Below are positions 1-10,727 of a stretch of DNA of 64,000 nt, piece by piece; the stretch's first letter is position 1, and each line of letters begins with the position of its first letter. Under the pieces are notes generated by a model, which was given only the letters and a program-made list of their open reading frames with translations, did not search any database and was not told the DNA's origin. The stretch covers positions 558,001 through 622,000 of the forward strand of contig JAHQRK010000028.1 in the NCBI GenBank assembly GCA_019828595.1, written 5' to 3'. The DNA is from Aphanomyces cochlioides (taxonomy: Eukaryota > Oomycota > Saprolegniomycetes > Saprolegniales > Verrucalvaceae). Made by a program: the position numbers and the translations under genes.

Positions 1-37
1 TGTCCACGTGAGTACTTCCATGGGGGACTGCAGGAAT

Positions 38-826
38 CTACCTGGACAGCACATTGAACATAGATTGTCGCCATGACGATGGCATGCAGACGATGCCAAT
101 CGCAGCGACGGCAAGGAGAAGCAGCCCGAGCCAATTCTGCACGCAGACGCCGACGATTCCAACAGCAATGAGGAGTCCAGCGTTGGAGAGGTGGGGGCTG
201 GAATGATGGAGATCCAATAGAATGAGCCAAACCAAGCGAAGGACAAGGTGGAGCAACGTTGAAACAGGTTGTCCACTGAAATTCAGCAACTCTGTCGATG
301 GAGTCGTCACAGTTCTTGATGGATTGATGGAGCTGTTGGATGATTCTTGCCTTGGTAAAGACGGCAATGGCGTCATCATCTCGGGGGCGGAAGGCACAGA
401 CGTTGCAGGCTGTGGAGGTTCCCGTGTCGCGGTGTGTAGTATTACAATGTCTTCGTCGGCAGCGAGTTCATCGATCACTGCAATCCGCGCTCGACGCAAT
501 CTATCATGCAGGCTTTCGTCCTTCGGATCTGCTTGAATTCCGTGCTTGTACGTCTTGACAGCCTCGTCAAAACGTCGCTGTGCCATGAGAACATCGCCCA
601 AGAGTCCATGTGCTGCACCGACTTTGGGCTCAAGAGCAAGCCAAGAGCGGGCATCCAGCTCGGCGTCGTCAGCGCGACCTAGCTCCAAGTACAATGTGCC
701 ACGAGAACGCAACGCCAGCGCGTTCTTGGAGTTGACAGCGAGCTCAGATGTCCATGCTTGAATCTCTCCTTCCTTGTCGTTGGTCATGTGCATTCCCAAG
801 ATGGATTTGGATTGGACGATAGACAT
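38..826 (-). CDS. TPR-repeat protein with C-terminal membrane segments
   Basis: I read 262 residues from the first ATG of the open frame (start at 826; the frame is open further upstream but without an ATG). Residues about 20-118 form tetratricopeptide-like helices with the usual small/large residue pattern (ALRSRGTLYLELGRADDAE, then GLLGDVLMAQRRFDEAVKTY). A Pro/Ser/Thr-rich linker follows, and about 70 hydrophobic C-terminal residues can hold two or three transmembrane helices. TPR units mediate protein-protein contacts, so a tail-anchored, membrane-docked adaptor is a reasonable inference; the partner is unknown. An internal ATG (MHMTNDKEG) is an alternative start. The gene is divergent from the cupin-like gene at 834. 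Confidence 0.7.
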   Translation of the reverse strand: MSIVQSKSILGMHMTNDKEGEIQAWTSELAVNSKNALALRSRGTLYLELGRADDAELDARSWLALEPKVGAAHGLLGDVLMAQRRFDEAVKTYKHGIQADPKDESLHDRLRRARIAVIDELAADEDIVILHTATREPPQPATSVPSAPEMMTPLPSLPRQESSNSSINPSRTVTTPSTELLNFSGQPVSTLLHLVLRLVWLILLDLHHSSPHLSNAGLLIAVGIVGVCVQNWLGLLLLAVAAIGIVCMPSSWRQSMFNVLSR

Positions 827-833
827 TTGAAAA

Positions 834-1397
834 ATGTGCAATTTCAGCAACTCGTTTGTGGCCGTGGAAGAATGGCGACGCGGCGATCCAAGCCCGAAAC
901 TCACGACGAATCCAGCATCTGAGCTTTGTTTCTGGCTGTGTATCGATCCCCCGCGACGTGGACAAGTGGCAGTGGGCGAACTCGCGCCGTCGCAATGGGC
1001 ACATGCGTACTTTTGTCAAGTGTTTCCACGTCCAAGTCCTTCCACCACACGGAATCGACCGACAGAGAAGAAGGAAGCATTCAAGTACTCGACGGATGTT
1101 GGGTCTACGCTTCTTTACGAAGACAACCACGTCAATGTATGGGACTTTCAAGTGGAACCACAGACAGGGTGCATCTACCACGTCCATCGTTTCCCGTACT
1201 TGTTTATCAACCTCGTGGAAGGAAGCACGCAAGCGACCGACGTCCAGGGCCATATCATGCAAGAAGAATCGATCCGTCACCACACAGCAGGCCAAATGAC
1301 GTTTGTAGACGTCGATGCCGAGAGCGAACTCCCAAACCACGCGTTCCAAAACGTCGCCACGACCAAGTTTTGCCAATACATCATCGAATTCAAGTGA
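834..1397 (+). CDS. cupin-like protein (5' end uncertain)
   Basis: The C-terminal 110 residues look like a single cupin barrel: a segment with YEDNHVNVWDFQVEP, then YHVHRFPYLFINLVEG, which carries the two spaced His of cupin motif 1, then a strand-rich tail. The in-frame ATG at 834 lies only 8 bp from the ATG of the divergent TPR gene, and the first 60 residues look random, so the true start is probably downstream or in a spliced 5' exon. At the 3' end the codon before the stop overlaps a good donor (GTGAGT at 1394); splicing to the TAG at 1486-1488 would only replace the stop by three more codons and a TAG at 1496-1498. The substrate is unknown. Confidence 0.55.
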   Translation: MCNFSNSFVAVEEWRRGDPSPKLTTNPASELCFWLCIDPPRRGQVAVGELAPSQWAHAYFCQVFPRPSPSTTRNRPTEKKEAFKYSTDVGSTLLYEDNHVNVWDFQVEPQTGCIYHVHRFPYLFINLVEGSTQATDVQGHIMQEESIRHHTAGQMTFVDVDAESELPNHAFQNVATTKFCQYIIEFK

Positions 1398-1696
1398 GTG
1401 GACGACTTTTGTGATCTATGTCCTCCATCTAATGCTATCTTCATGAATTTTGACCATCCTCGATCTCTCTGTCTCCTGGAAAACGTAGGAAGAGATAGTT
1501 TTGCATGAAGCCCTGCCTAGCAATCGAGAAGAGCGCCTACAGAAAGAGGCGACAAGCTCATTCGGCGCGGAAATCCAAACCTGCAATGATGTTGCTGCAA
1601 ACTTGACATTGACAGCGGCATTGCCTTGAAAACCCCGACAGAACTACCAGTGACAACGGCGACACGACTCCAATTACATGCATAACTTCTTGAGTA

Positions 1697-2101
1697 CTAT
1701 AGATCTTTCGCCAGCTCGGACAAAGTCGGGCTAGCTGGTTGTTCATCTGCCTCATCGGCTGCACTCTGAACTTCGATCGAGATCTGTTTACTGGAGTGAC
1801 CATCAATAGTCTCTGCTCCATCGTCCGATCGAGGCGACCCATTGAGTTGAGCATTTTTTTGCTCTGCTTGGTCGACTGCATCTGCTTGAGGCGTGGCTTG
1901 ATCGGGACCGTCGCCTTCTTCGTCACTCTGCCTCGAGGTCATGGGCACTCTGGACCGCCGTAGTCGTTTATTTCGCTCGCGCATTTGAATCGCTCCCACC
2001 ACGAGGATGATCCCAATGACGATCCCAGCCACGGTGAACGCGCTGATGTAGATATTGAGCCGTCGCGCGTCCTCGGCGTCATACTCATCGCGGTGGTTCA
2101 T
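1697..2101 (-). CDS. small single-pass membrane protein
   Basis: 134 residues from the first ATG. A short acidic N-terminus (NHRDEYDAEDARR) is followed by one hydrophobic helix at about residues 18-39 (ISAFTVAGIVIGIILVVG), then a very basic stretch (MRERNKRLRRSR) and an acidic, Gln/Ser-rich C-terminal tail of about 80 residues. The positive-inside rule predicts a cytoplasmic C-terminus. I recognise no family and no catalytic motif. It is similar in design, though not visibly in sequence, to the small membrane protein at 11335-11637. It is read toward the 3' end of the cupin-like gene. Confidence 0.6.
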   Translation of the reverse strand: MNHRDEYDAEDARRLNIYISAFTVAGIVIGIILVVGAIQMRERNKRLRRSRVPMTSRQSDEEGDGPDQATPQADAVDQAEQKNAQLNGSPRSDDGAETIDGHSSKQISIEVQSAADEADEQPASPTLSELAKDL

Positions 2102-3152
2102 CGTTCGTTGTTGCAAAATTTGTTTCAAGTATTTTTAGGACGTCCCCCCCACCCCATCCCAGTCCAGATTGTCCAGATTGCAGTTTACAACTTCAGTAAA
2201 AAGTATTCTGGAAAGCCCAGAATTATTTTAAATATACACCAAATTTATAGAGGTCCCCCCACTGATGCTCTGCGTTTCCCCACAAGATGACCCCAATCTT
2301 GTCAGGAGACGAGTTGCAACGCGACGAGATCTGCAGTGGAGAGATGCTCGCAAGCAGCCAAAGCACCTGGACAAGGCGCCGTCGATGTATCGCTCTGGTC
2401 GTTGAGTCTGATCTTTTTTCAACTGGCATTCCGAGGCGATGAGCTGGTTGCCAGCGAGGGGGAGAGAGAGTTCGCGATATACTCCACGAAGTGATAAAAA
2501 GGAGTTTGAGGGGGGGAGCACGAGCGAGGATGTAGTGTGCTTCCCAAGTTGACAAGACTGTATCGACGTCTTGAAGTGATAGGGACTGTTCCCCCGAAAG
2601 TTTACGCAACGCCCCCCCTCCCTCCCTCTTCCCATTCACCTTGGGCATGAAGGGGATGGTCGTCATGTGGAAATGTAGAAGACTCTCGTGGTGCAGAGGA
2701 AGGGGGCGATATCTCCTGGCAATATCTTTGAATCTTGTCGTCTACCTTGCCAGCTCTCTATGAGAACTACTCGTCGACTGGCTTTGATTGTAGACATTCC
2801 TCTCATGAGTCCTACCGCACTCAACACGCGGCAAACAGATGCCTACTCCATGAACTGTGAGCCATTCATTCCATCTGCTGCTGCTGCTGGGCGTCTTTGC
2901 AGACTTCTGGTGGGCCCCCGGTCGTCCCTACTCGCTTGGAACTCGCAGCGTGGAGCCTCAGGTGTCTTGGCCACCAACTAGGTTTACCAGCGCTGGACTC
3001 GAGGAATAGTTTGCCGAGGGAGAACAAATCACCGTCCGGCACGACCAGCAACGCGACCATTCTCTCGTCTCCCCAGCGTGAGCTAATCCTATCGTGTGCG
3101 TGATAACATTGAATCTGGGCCGACACATGCCACGGACGTTCCACGTTTGGAC
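2102..3152. other. about 1 kb without a convincing gene
   Basis: Only short overlapping frames are present. One minus-strand frame (2866-3144) ends in a poly-Gln run and could in principle be a further 3' exon of the dioxygenase gene, because a good GTAAGT donor overlaps that gene's stop codon near 3153. I see no domain in it. The region holds several C-runs and nothing else I can name. Confidence 0.4.
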
Positions 3153-4419
3153 TTACGAATCCATCGACGCCTTCACCGCGCGGAGGTTTTCTTCCGCCGC
3201 GTCGATTTGGTTTTGAATGTGCTGGCGTTGCGTCACGCCGGGGTACTTGGCTGGATTGTCGAGCGTGACAAAGGCAGCGAGTGGCTCAATCCACGCCTTC
3301 CCTTCCGCGCCATTGAATCGCACGATGGATTGACGCTTGGCCTTCGTATTGAGCACGCGATGCTACAAAGCAACGAGTCAAGACGTGGAAGGCGCGACAA
3401 CGTACTGGAGTCGCTTGGAGCAGCCCGTTCGTCCACCGCTCCAAGACATCCCCAACGAGGATAAAGAGGCGATCGCTCGCGACGGGCGTATCGATCCATT
3501 CTCCATTGGATTTCAATTGCAAGCCATCGTTGTTCTACAAAGAAGAGTCAAGCAATCGATGGCCAAGAGAGTCTACTTGGTGGATGATCGTGAAGCATTC
3601 AAAGTCCGTGTGGGCTGTGATGCCCATGTTCTTGTCATCGCACGGCGCGTCGTTGGCGGGATACGTGAGGAGACGCATGTACGCTTGAGCATACTCGGTG
3701 TTGAAGTCCTAGCACCAACTCAAAGCCGCGGACAACAAGAAGGACGACGTACGCGAAAGGTTGGCCGTGGCAAGTCGAGCATTTCCGCAAATCCTTCGAA
3801 GAGGGCATTTGAAACGTGTGAAGTCGCATCATACAAGCGCATGACATCGCGGCGGAAATGCGGCAGCTCTTCCGGCCACACGTTCGGTCCAAGACCTTTG
3901 TCTTCTTCCATGTACTCGATCGGGAGCTCTTGCGCAATGTCAAAGCCTTCCAAGTGCGAGAGAACGCCAGGCTCATACTACAAACGAACGCATTCACTGA
4001 GGGGGGAGGAGCTTGGTTTCCCACGTACGGACGGTTCTTCATGGAGTGGCGTCCATCCTCGCGCATTCGGAACGTTCTTGACGTGATATTTCTCCTTGAT
4101 CTCGACAGGAAGCGCGTTGAATTCGTCGGCGCGCTTGTAGACCTATGCATTCCCGATCGAGTCAACACACTCACGCCATGGAAAGAGGCGTCACCTCGTC
4201 GAGCAATCCGTCGGGGAGAACCGACGCTGGGATCGTGAAAAAGCCCGACGTCGTCACCGCCGCTTTCATGGCATCCAACGCAGGCTGGCGCGCCGTCTTG
4301 GACGACTGAGGGTCCAGTAACAGTGTGATATCCACTAGCGGAATCGTCGTTGTCGTTGATCCAAACGCTCGACGGCCCTGAGCGACGCGCATGCTGCCAT
4401 GGCGGACTCGGGCCAACAT
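3153..4419 (-). CDS. 2-oxoglutarate/Fe(II) dioxygenase, isopenicillin-N-synthase-like
   Basis: Six exons give 344 residues: 4419-4195, 4142-4029, 3977-3753, 3708-3577, 3534-3406, 3362-3153. All five introns are 42-52 nt and phase 0. The N-terminus is a DIOX_N domain (IPLVDITLLLDP, then VYKRADEFNALPVEIKEKY, the family's helix before the fold). The jelly roll carries the complete facial triad: His-x-Asp at about 221/223 (ITAHTDFECF) and the distal His at about 276 (PHRVLNTKAK), then the 2OG-binding Arg-x-Ser at 285/287 (RQS). The length is normal for the family. The enzyme should hydroxylate or oxidatively cyclise a small molecule using 2OG, Fe(II) and O2; the substrate cannot be read from sequence. 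The first 20 residues are Arg-rich and lack acid, compatible with a mitochondrial presequence. Confidence 0.88.
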
Positions 4420-5457
4420 GTCAAGTCGAGTCACCACGAGCTAATTGGTCATAAATTGCCATCGTCACGACGGTGAAACCCAAGTGGTTTGCGTCGACAA
4501 GCAGGTGGCAGACAGGCGCGCCACGGATGATTTTGATCCAGGAGACTGCGATAAAGTCAAACGTTTGCCGAAAACACACAACGCAGCGTGTCCTGGCTGG
4601 CTTTCACCCTGTCACCTCGCTCTCCCCCTGAGGATTACGTGCCCCTTCCCCCCACTGTATGGAAACTTGACATCGCGACAGGACTAGCGGAGCGAGGCGA
4701 TGGCGCTATCTCTGCTGTGAGATCTCGATTGAATTCCAGTGTCGGTGGCGGTGGATTGAATGTCCGCGGAGATTTCCGTGGAAGAAAAAACTGAGTCGGC
4801 CACGTCCATCGTACAGATGAGCCTGCCGTGAAAATACAAGTCAGGACGAGTTTTCCATGGTCAACGCCGTTGAGACGACAGCGATCGACCAGGTTGTGTC
4901 GTGCCACATGCGTTGAAAACAGTTGAGAGATCGACGACAGCATGGATTGCAACCTTGTCGTATCGGTCGTGAACGTCCCCGAGATTCAAATCCCCCCCTT
5001 TGGTTTCCACGTGGTTAGTCATCGCATTGCGCACTGATCTGCATAACGTTACAGTCTACTGAGAAGTTGGCCCCCCGGTGGGGCGACAAGGCTACGACGA
5101 CTTGGATTGTGACATGCTGAGTCTTTGTCGCTTTCCACGTCGAGGCGGCGCTTCTGCGGCATCCTGACGGCACCGACGAGACGACCAACGTGTCTGGGGG
5201 GTTCACAGGCTTGGCTACCCCTGAGAGAACGAGACGGAGCCGACTGAGACGACACTGGGGGGCCGCCCAGACAGAGTGAAATAAACCATGGCAACCTGCC
5301 CGATGCTAGCCCCTCCATCTGACTATCTCATCGACCCTTGTGGCTATGCCCACGATCAAGTGGAGAAACCAACACACGCAGTTTTTGCAACAATTTCCCA
5401 ACTCGTCTGGTGGTTGTGACGCCATCTTGGTCGTTGGATCGTCCGCCCTTCTTGGCC
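4420..5457. other. intergenic, about 1 kb, divergent promoter space
   Basis: This separates the dioxygenase (leftward) from the helicase-associated-repeat gene (rightward), so it should contain both promoters. Several frames of 60-100 codons exist but none has a domain or a splice pattern. C/G runs near 4990 and 5070 are the only visible features. Confidence 0.4.
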
Positions 5458-7134
5458 ATGCCGACGAAGCGAAAGCAGGGGGACTCGATGGCGTCCATCT
5501 TGAACGGCAAATTGCACAAGTGTGCCGACTTTGTCGAGGCCGCGACGATCTTTTCGACGTTGCACAAGTCGTCCGTGACGAATATACCAAAGCATTTCGT
5601 CGTCCCGACCGATGCCGCGTACCCCGCGCGGCTCCACGGCATGCATCTCAACACTGCGCAAGTCCGATCGTACTACAACCACGGCAACTTGCACCCCGAC
5701 TCGATCGCCGCGCTCCAAGCGATCCACTTTGTCTTTGACGTGAACGAACACAAGTGGCAGGTCAAACTCGTCGCGTTTCAAACGTACAAAGCGCTCTACG
5801 GCGACATGAAAATCCAGCAAGACTTTGTCGTGCCGACAGAGGACCCCCAGTGGCCCCTCGAGACGTGGGGCATGCGACTCGGTCTGGTCGTCCGCAGCCT
5901 CCGACAGAAGACGCACATGCCAGCGTCGCGAATACGCGAGCTCGAGGAACTCGGCTTTGTCTGGAACATCCTCGAGCAGAGCTGGGAGATCAAACTGCAA
6001 GCGCTGCAGACGTACAAGGCCATCTACGGCGATCTCCTCGTGCCGTATTCGTTCAAGACGCCACCGGAAAGCGACGGCGTGTGGCCAGAAGCTACGTGCA
6101 ACCTCAAACTCGGCCATGCGGTACACAACTTGCGACAGAATGTCGGAGATATGCCCGCCGCGCGACGAGATTTGTTGAATTCGATCGGATTCGTCTGGGA
6201 CTGCATGGAGCTTGGATGGGACACCAAGGTGAAAGCGCTGACGACGTACAAGAGCCTCTACGGCGACGTTGCCGTGCCGTACGGCTTTCGCATTCCAAGG
6301 AATGACCCCCTGTGGCCCCCCGAGACATGGGATCTCCGCCTCGGTCCCGCCGTGCACAATATTCGCCAAAGCGGTCCTGAAGCTTTGGTTGTCGACCGAC
6401 GCAATCAACTAGACCGGCTCGGATTTGTCTGGAATGTCGTCGAGCCGTCGTGGGATATCAAATTCGCGGCGCTCCAAACTTTTCACAGGCTGTTTGGCCA
6501 CTTGGATGTCCCCGCGACGTTTGAAATTCCAAAAATGGATGACCAGTGGCCTAGTCACCTGTGGGGAATGAAACTTGGCGCAGTCGTCGTGGCGTTACGG
6601 CATCAGCGCCGTCAACTCGACGAAGAATGCCACGCCAGTCTCGACCGCCTTGGGTTTCTATGGCAAGAGTCGGCCGAATCGTCCCCGACCGTCCATTCCT
6701 CCAATTCCCCCATCGAGAACCAAGACCAATGGAACCTACTCCTCACCGCCCTGAATGTCTTCCGCTATCTCTACGGCCCATCGGCAGTACTTCACCCCGA
6801 CTTTGTTGTTCCTACGATGGATCACGAATGGCCAGCCCAGACTTGGGATCTCCAACTTGGGCTTTGGGTCGACAGCATTCAATCAGGACGCGAAAAAGTT
6901 ACCCATGACGTCCAAAGACAGCTCGAATGGCTTGGGTTTGACATTGACGAGTACAGCAACAGCAAGAGACAAGTGCAACCTGATGGGTCGCCAGCATGGC
7001 AGTACCGACGGACGTACAGCCCAGACTCCACTAGCTCGACGTCATCAATACAAGACGCAAGACGGCACATTGGAGGACTCCCGCGTCTCCCAGAGTTAGA
7101 TCGACACGCCTATCAAGATCGTTATGATTTGTAA
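5458..7134 (+). CDS. helicase-associated (HA) repeat protein
   Basis: 558 residues from the first ATG, without introns. About six tandem units of 70-78 residues follow one pattern: W..K..ALQTYKA.YGD..VP..F..P.....WP..TW...LG..V..LR, ending in L..LGFVW. The units start near residues 25, 100, 175, 250, 330 and 425; the first is the most diverged and lacks the WP element. This is the helicase-associated domain (PF03457), known as short repeats at the C-terminus of some bacterial and chloroplast helicases and found in oomycetes as helicase-free arrays. No ATPase motif is present, so this is not a helicase. The function of such arrays is unknown; nucleic-acid binding is inferred from the family only. 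The Ser-rich tail (residues 515-558) is disordered. Confidence 0.85.
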   Translation: MPTKRKQGDSMASILNGKLHKCADFVEAATIFSTLHKSSVTNIPKHFVVPTDAAYPARLHGMHLNTAQVRSYYNHGNLHPDSIAALQAIHFVFDVNEHKWQVKLVAFQTYKALYGDMKIQQDFVVPTEDPQWPLETWGMRLGLVVRSLRQKTHMPASRIRELEELGFVWNILEQSWEIKLQALQTYKAIYGDLLVPYSFKTPPESDGVWPEATCNLKLGHAVHNLRQNVGDMPAARRDLLNSIGFVWDCMELGWDTKVKALTTYKSLYGDVAVPYGFRIPRNDPLWPPETWDLRLGPAVHNIRQSGPEALVVDRRNQLDRLGFVWNVVEPSWDIKFAALQTFHRLFGHLDVPATFEIPKMDDQWPSHLWGMKLGAVVVALRHQRRQLDEECHASLDRLGFLWQESAESSPTVHSSNSPIENQDQWNLLLTALNVFRYLYGPSAVLHPDFVVPTMDHEWPAQTWDLQLGLWVDSIQSGREKVTHDVQRQLEWLGFDIDEYSNSKRQVQPDGSPAWQYRRTYSPDSTSSTSSIQDARRHIGGLPRLPELDRHAYQDRYDL

Positions 7135-7383
7135 GGTTGAGATTTCGCCAGATGTATACGTCAACCTTGACGTTCCGGGGAATGTTTACGTCATTTAGTT
7201 CTTCAAAAGCTGAGCGATGGCCAAGATCGGACGTCCTGGGAGACTAATGCAATTCCAAGGCAGCGGGGATGACTCAAACTCTGAGCCACTCACTATAGAG
7301 CCGGTCAGCTCCGGGGGATTGGGGCTTGATGAAGCAGCTCATTGATCGAGAAGCGCAAATTATAAATTGAGTTAAAGTTATGC

Positions 7384-10300
7384 TTATACATCAATCAAAA
7401 GCTCGCCTTCTGGCCGAGCATACGTGCGAACAGTGACGGTCTTGGTGTTATCCTTGGCTTGAAGGGAAGCAAAGAGCGGACCTTTCAACAGAGAATACAG
7501 TGAGGGACGTTGCTTGGGATCGAAGTCCACAAGGCTGAGCAAAGTTGTCATGGCTCCTGGGACGGTTTCCAAGCGACTTCGAGCATCCCGTAGAGCTTCG
7601 TGAGTTCCACACGCCAGAGAATAGAGCGCACAGTCAGCATCGTATTGGAATTGGGCAGCCGAAGGATGTCTCTTTGAGCCCAAGGTCAATTGCTGAAGGA
7701 GCAACGCGCTCACTGATGACTCGTTGGCATTCAGTTGGTTCAGGCCAAACAAAACGCAGTATCGATATAAGGTGTCGCAAAGAACGGATACGTTGCTCTT
7801 GTCTTGGAGCAATCGCTGCATGATTGTAAAAGACGCCTTGCTGGAGGCAGAGCGTTTTTTCTACATCTCGACTTAGAATCCTATTTGTCCCCCACATTTC
7901 ATACCTTCCAAAGAGCCAACAATGCTGTTTGCAAACTTGGGGGACAGACAACATCCTCAAGAATTTCTTCATAAGGTGCCCTAAATACACATCATGAGAA
8001 TCTGGAGAACTCTGGCGTTGAATACCGTCCAGTGAGCAAATGGAGCAAGGAAATGCCCAAAGCAAATGCATCAATGGCATACCCTTGCACTGCAGCATCA
8101 CCATGCAGGAAAAACTCGATTGGGGCGTTTTCCAACGTCGTAAACTAAAACATTGGTAAAATACAGAACATTCATGCATCGTGAACTAACATGTTCAATG
8201 CCGATCGGTTGGCCCAATGAAGAACTTTCAGTGTCAGCAGTTCCGTAATCTGCGAGCTTGACCCAGTAAGGCGTCGACAGTTCAAATTTCAAGTCTTCGA
8301 AAGCGTAGCTAACTTTGGTGTCATTATTTGTGGATTGCAGGAAGAAGTTCAAGAGCTACAAATGGCTGTGATAAAAACCTATTGACGATACTATGCACCT
8401 TGACATCATAATGCCGCAACTGATGTTGTTCCCGTCCAACGTACAAAGCGAAAACCATTTGAAAGAAAAAGCTCTGCCAGCATGGGCATTCCTCCACGCG
8501 CAAATAATCTTCAACATTTCCACCATCGCACAGTTCCATTCGCATGTATTGATACAAGCCGCTTCCTGTAGAACCTTTTTTTGTAAATTTGTTCTTGTTC
8601 TACAGCCTTGTCAGATATTTGTGCAATGAGCTTTACGTACTATAGTTGAGGTATACATTGAACCTTGTGGCATCGGACAGTCTGGGCTGCCCCACAAGGA
8701 TTCTTTTGGCTTTGTTGGCATCAAAAATACCGAATGAATACGCAAGAAATTAGGGCAGAAGCCACTGTCCACCAGGTGAGAAAATAGAAGAGAGTGCGCG
8801 ATTTCTTGGCGAACAATATTCTAAAATGTGTCAACTTTCGAGCGTTGTTCAATCGAGGAGTACCTCGTTCCCAATTGCTTCAATGTGGCGAATGTCCATG
8901 ACACTGACAGCCTCGTATCTCCCTTGATCGACGGAGTACACCTAAAATGTTTTTCTCAATTGAAGCAATTAGTTGGAAACAAGTAATACCTTGAACACTT
9001 GTTTGTAGGCTCCATCAGATAAATATTGTCCCCAAGGCATATCGCGATATACTTCCTCAATATTTTCTTGCACAGGTTGCCTAAAATTTAGTCGGTATCA
9101 CACGAAAGAGATGATCAAAGACGTACGCATGATAATCTGCTCGCTTCCACGCCGACACTCTAGAAAAGTGCATTGAGACCAAGACAATTTCACGACTGCA
9201 TACTCATTTGTGATTTTCCTCCATTGCTTGGAGACTAGCGACAGAGTTGGAACAATTTCCAGCATTTGAGATGAGAGAAAAAGCGAAGACACAGCATCGG
9301 GCATTGGGGGTTTGGCCTTCGTCGTCTCTTTGAGGGGAGTATACGTATATTTGGGAAGAAATATGGACATTCGTCGATCTGATTTCACAGTTTCGAAGCG
9401 GGACAAACGGCGCAAGTGGTTGCGCGCCTTCTTCGTCTGCACGGCAGCGTTTTCTCGAGACATATTCAAGAGGTCGAAGCTGCTTTCTTCGACGATTGAA
9501 TCAATACTCAAGCGTTTCGATTTCGTCTTTGCAGTCAAAAAGCCACCAAAACTCAATCGCTTCGTAATTGAATGACGAGGTGCTGGCTCTTGAATATCGT
9601 CCAAATCCAAGGAATCGACGCTATTGTCTAGTGGTGACTCTTTGTATTCTTGCGGGCTTTCTTCTGGGATGGAGCTAATGCTCAAACGATTTGGCTTCGG
9701 AGGATTGAAATCGATTGACCCAACGGACAATCGCGGTGGTTGCGCTTGAGTTTGATCAGGTTGAATAGGAGAGCCCCACATCAATGAGGGAGGAGGACGA
9801 CGGCGAGATGGATTTGTACGCCGCGTATAGTTTTCGAAGCCGTCCCGCTCTGTCTTCGGTGATTCTTCCTTTGGAGCTGCTACAATAATCAAGTTTTCGT
9901 CCTCAATAGGTGCTTTCATTTGAGAAAGCAATGCATTGGTATCACTCGTTGATGGATTCGATCTAATACAGATACGAGTGAGTACTACTTCAGTAAGCTT
10001 GTTCTTACGACAGTTGACTGGAGAATGTTTGAACGATGGCTAGAGCTTCTTTGTTCGATATGCGATATACCACGGAGTTCACAGTTGGTCTCGATGTAAA
10101 GCCCAAGGTTTCCAGCCACTGGGCGAACAGATCAGTCTGTTCTGAAGTCCACTCAGACGAAGATGGCAGAGGGACAATCGAGCCTTGCCCAAACCCAAAA
10201 TCAAAACTCAACTTCGACTGGACGCTTTCCTTGAGGCAATGCAATAAATACCACACAAATTTCGGAGAGGGTGCTTCAGTCTTTCGCTTGTTTAATGAAG

Positions 10301-10557
10301 CTAGCTGCTTTGGTTTGGCAGGAGGTGGATTCGCTACAGTCTACGTTGTTTGAGTATTCTTCCTCTTCATGTGCAATCATTACCTTCTTTGTTTTGTGCT
10401 GTTTTGTTGGTCGCTGATTGGAAACTTTAGCTCGTTTCCGTGGCTCAAAGTCAAACTCATCATCAGAAGACAATGGAGATCCACAAGTTCGACGACTTTT
10501 CTTTGCCCGACTGAAGTCTGGGCTTTCATTCAGAACCACGAACCGCGGCGGCGCCAT
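7384..10557 (-). CDS. F-box-like / atypical protein kinase, 12 exons
   Basis: Twelve exons, joined by consensus GT...AG introns of about 40-75 nt, give one frame starting at MAPPRFVV (10557). The N-terminal third is basic, Ser-rich and disordered (repeated RLS(I/V) motifs that look like phosphosites). An F-box-like helix pair follows (MLEIVPTLSLVSKQWRKIT, near 9230). The kinase domain begins with WGQYLSDGAYKQVFKVYS (glycine loop, 9000-9040) and continues with EAVSVMDI, a long EI..SLLFSHLVDSGFCPNF helix, the catalytic loop LRHYDVKLLNFFL (HRD becomes HYD; Asp, Lys and Asn kept), VKLADYGTAD (DFG becomes DYG), ENAPIEFF in place of APE, and FDPKQRPSLYSLL near the C-terminus. All phosphotransfer residues I can place except the VAIK Lys are present. 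I take it as an active, divergent Ser/Thr kinase; its substrate and subfamily are unknown. Confidence 0.75.
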
Positions 10558-10603
10558 TCTTGTCGGAACTCTGGAAAGCAAATTTGAATTTTGAAAATTC
10601 TCG

Positions 10604-10727
10604 TATCCGGACACAGCAACAGTTTATCCGGAAATGGTCTTCTAACCGGTTAAACTGAATTTAACCGGATGATATTCATGAGTATCCGGATAATGTAACT
10701 TCAAGAATGAGAAATTGTATCCGGATA
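10604..10727. promoter_or_regulatory. cluster of TATCCGGA motifs upstream of the kinase gene
   Basis: Copies lie at 10604-10611, 10625-10632, 10683-10692 and 10718-10727; the last two are full TATCCGGATA palindromes. Related TAACCGG forms occur at 10643 and 10663. They start 47 bp upstream of the kinase ATG. The same motif occurs at similar distances before three other genes in this window. Confidence 0.5.

Noticed and set aside
2866..3144. Minus-strand frame with poly-Gln end as extra dioxygenase exon
   Set aside because: The dioxygenase is already full length for its family; the GTAAGT overlap with the stop may be coincidence. Left as an alternative only.
8393..8629. Plus-strand frame opposite the kinase
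   Set aside because: Exactly antisense to well-supported kinase exons and an intron; no independent evidence.
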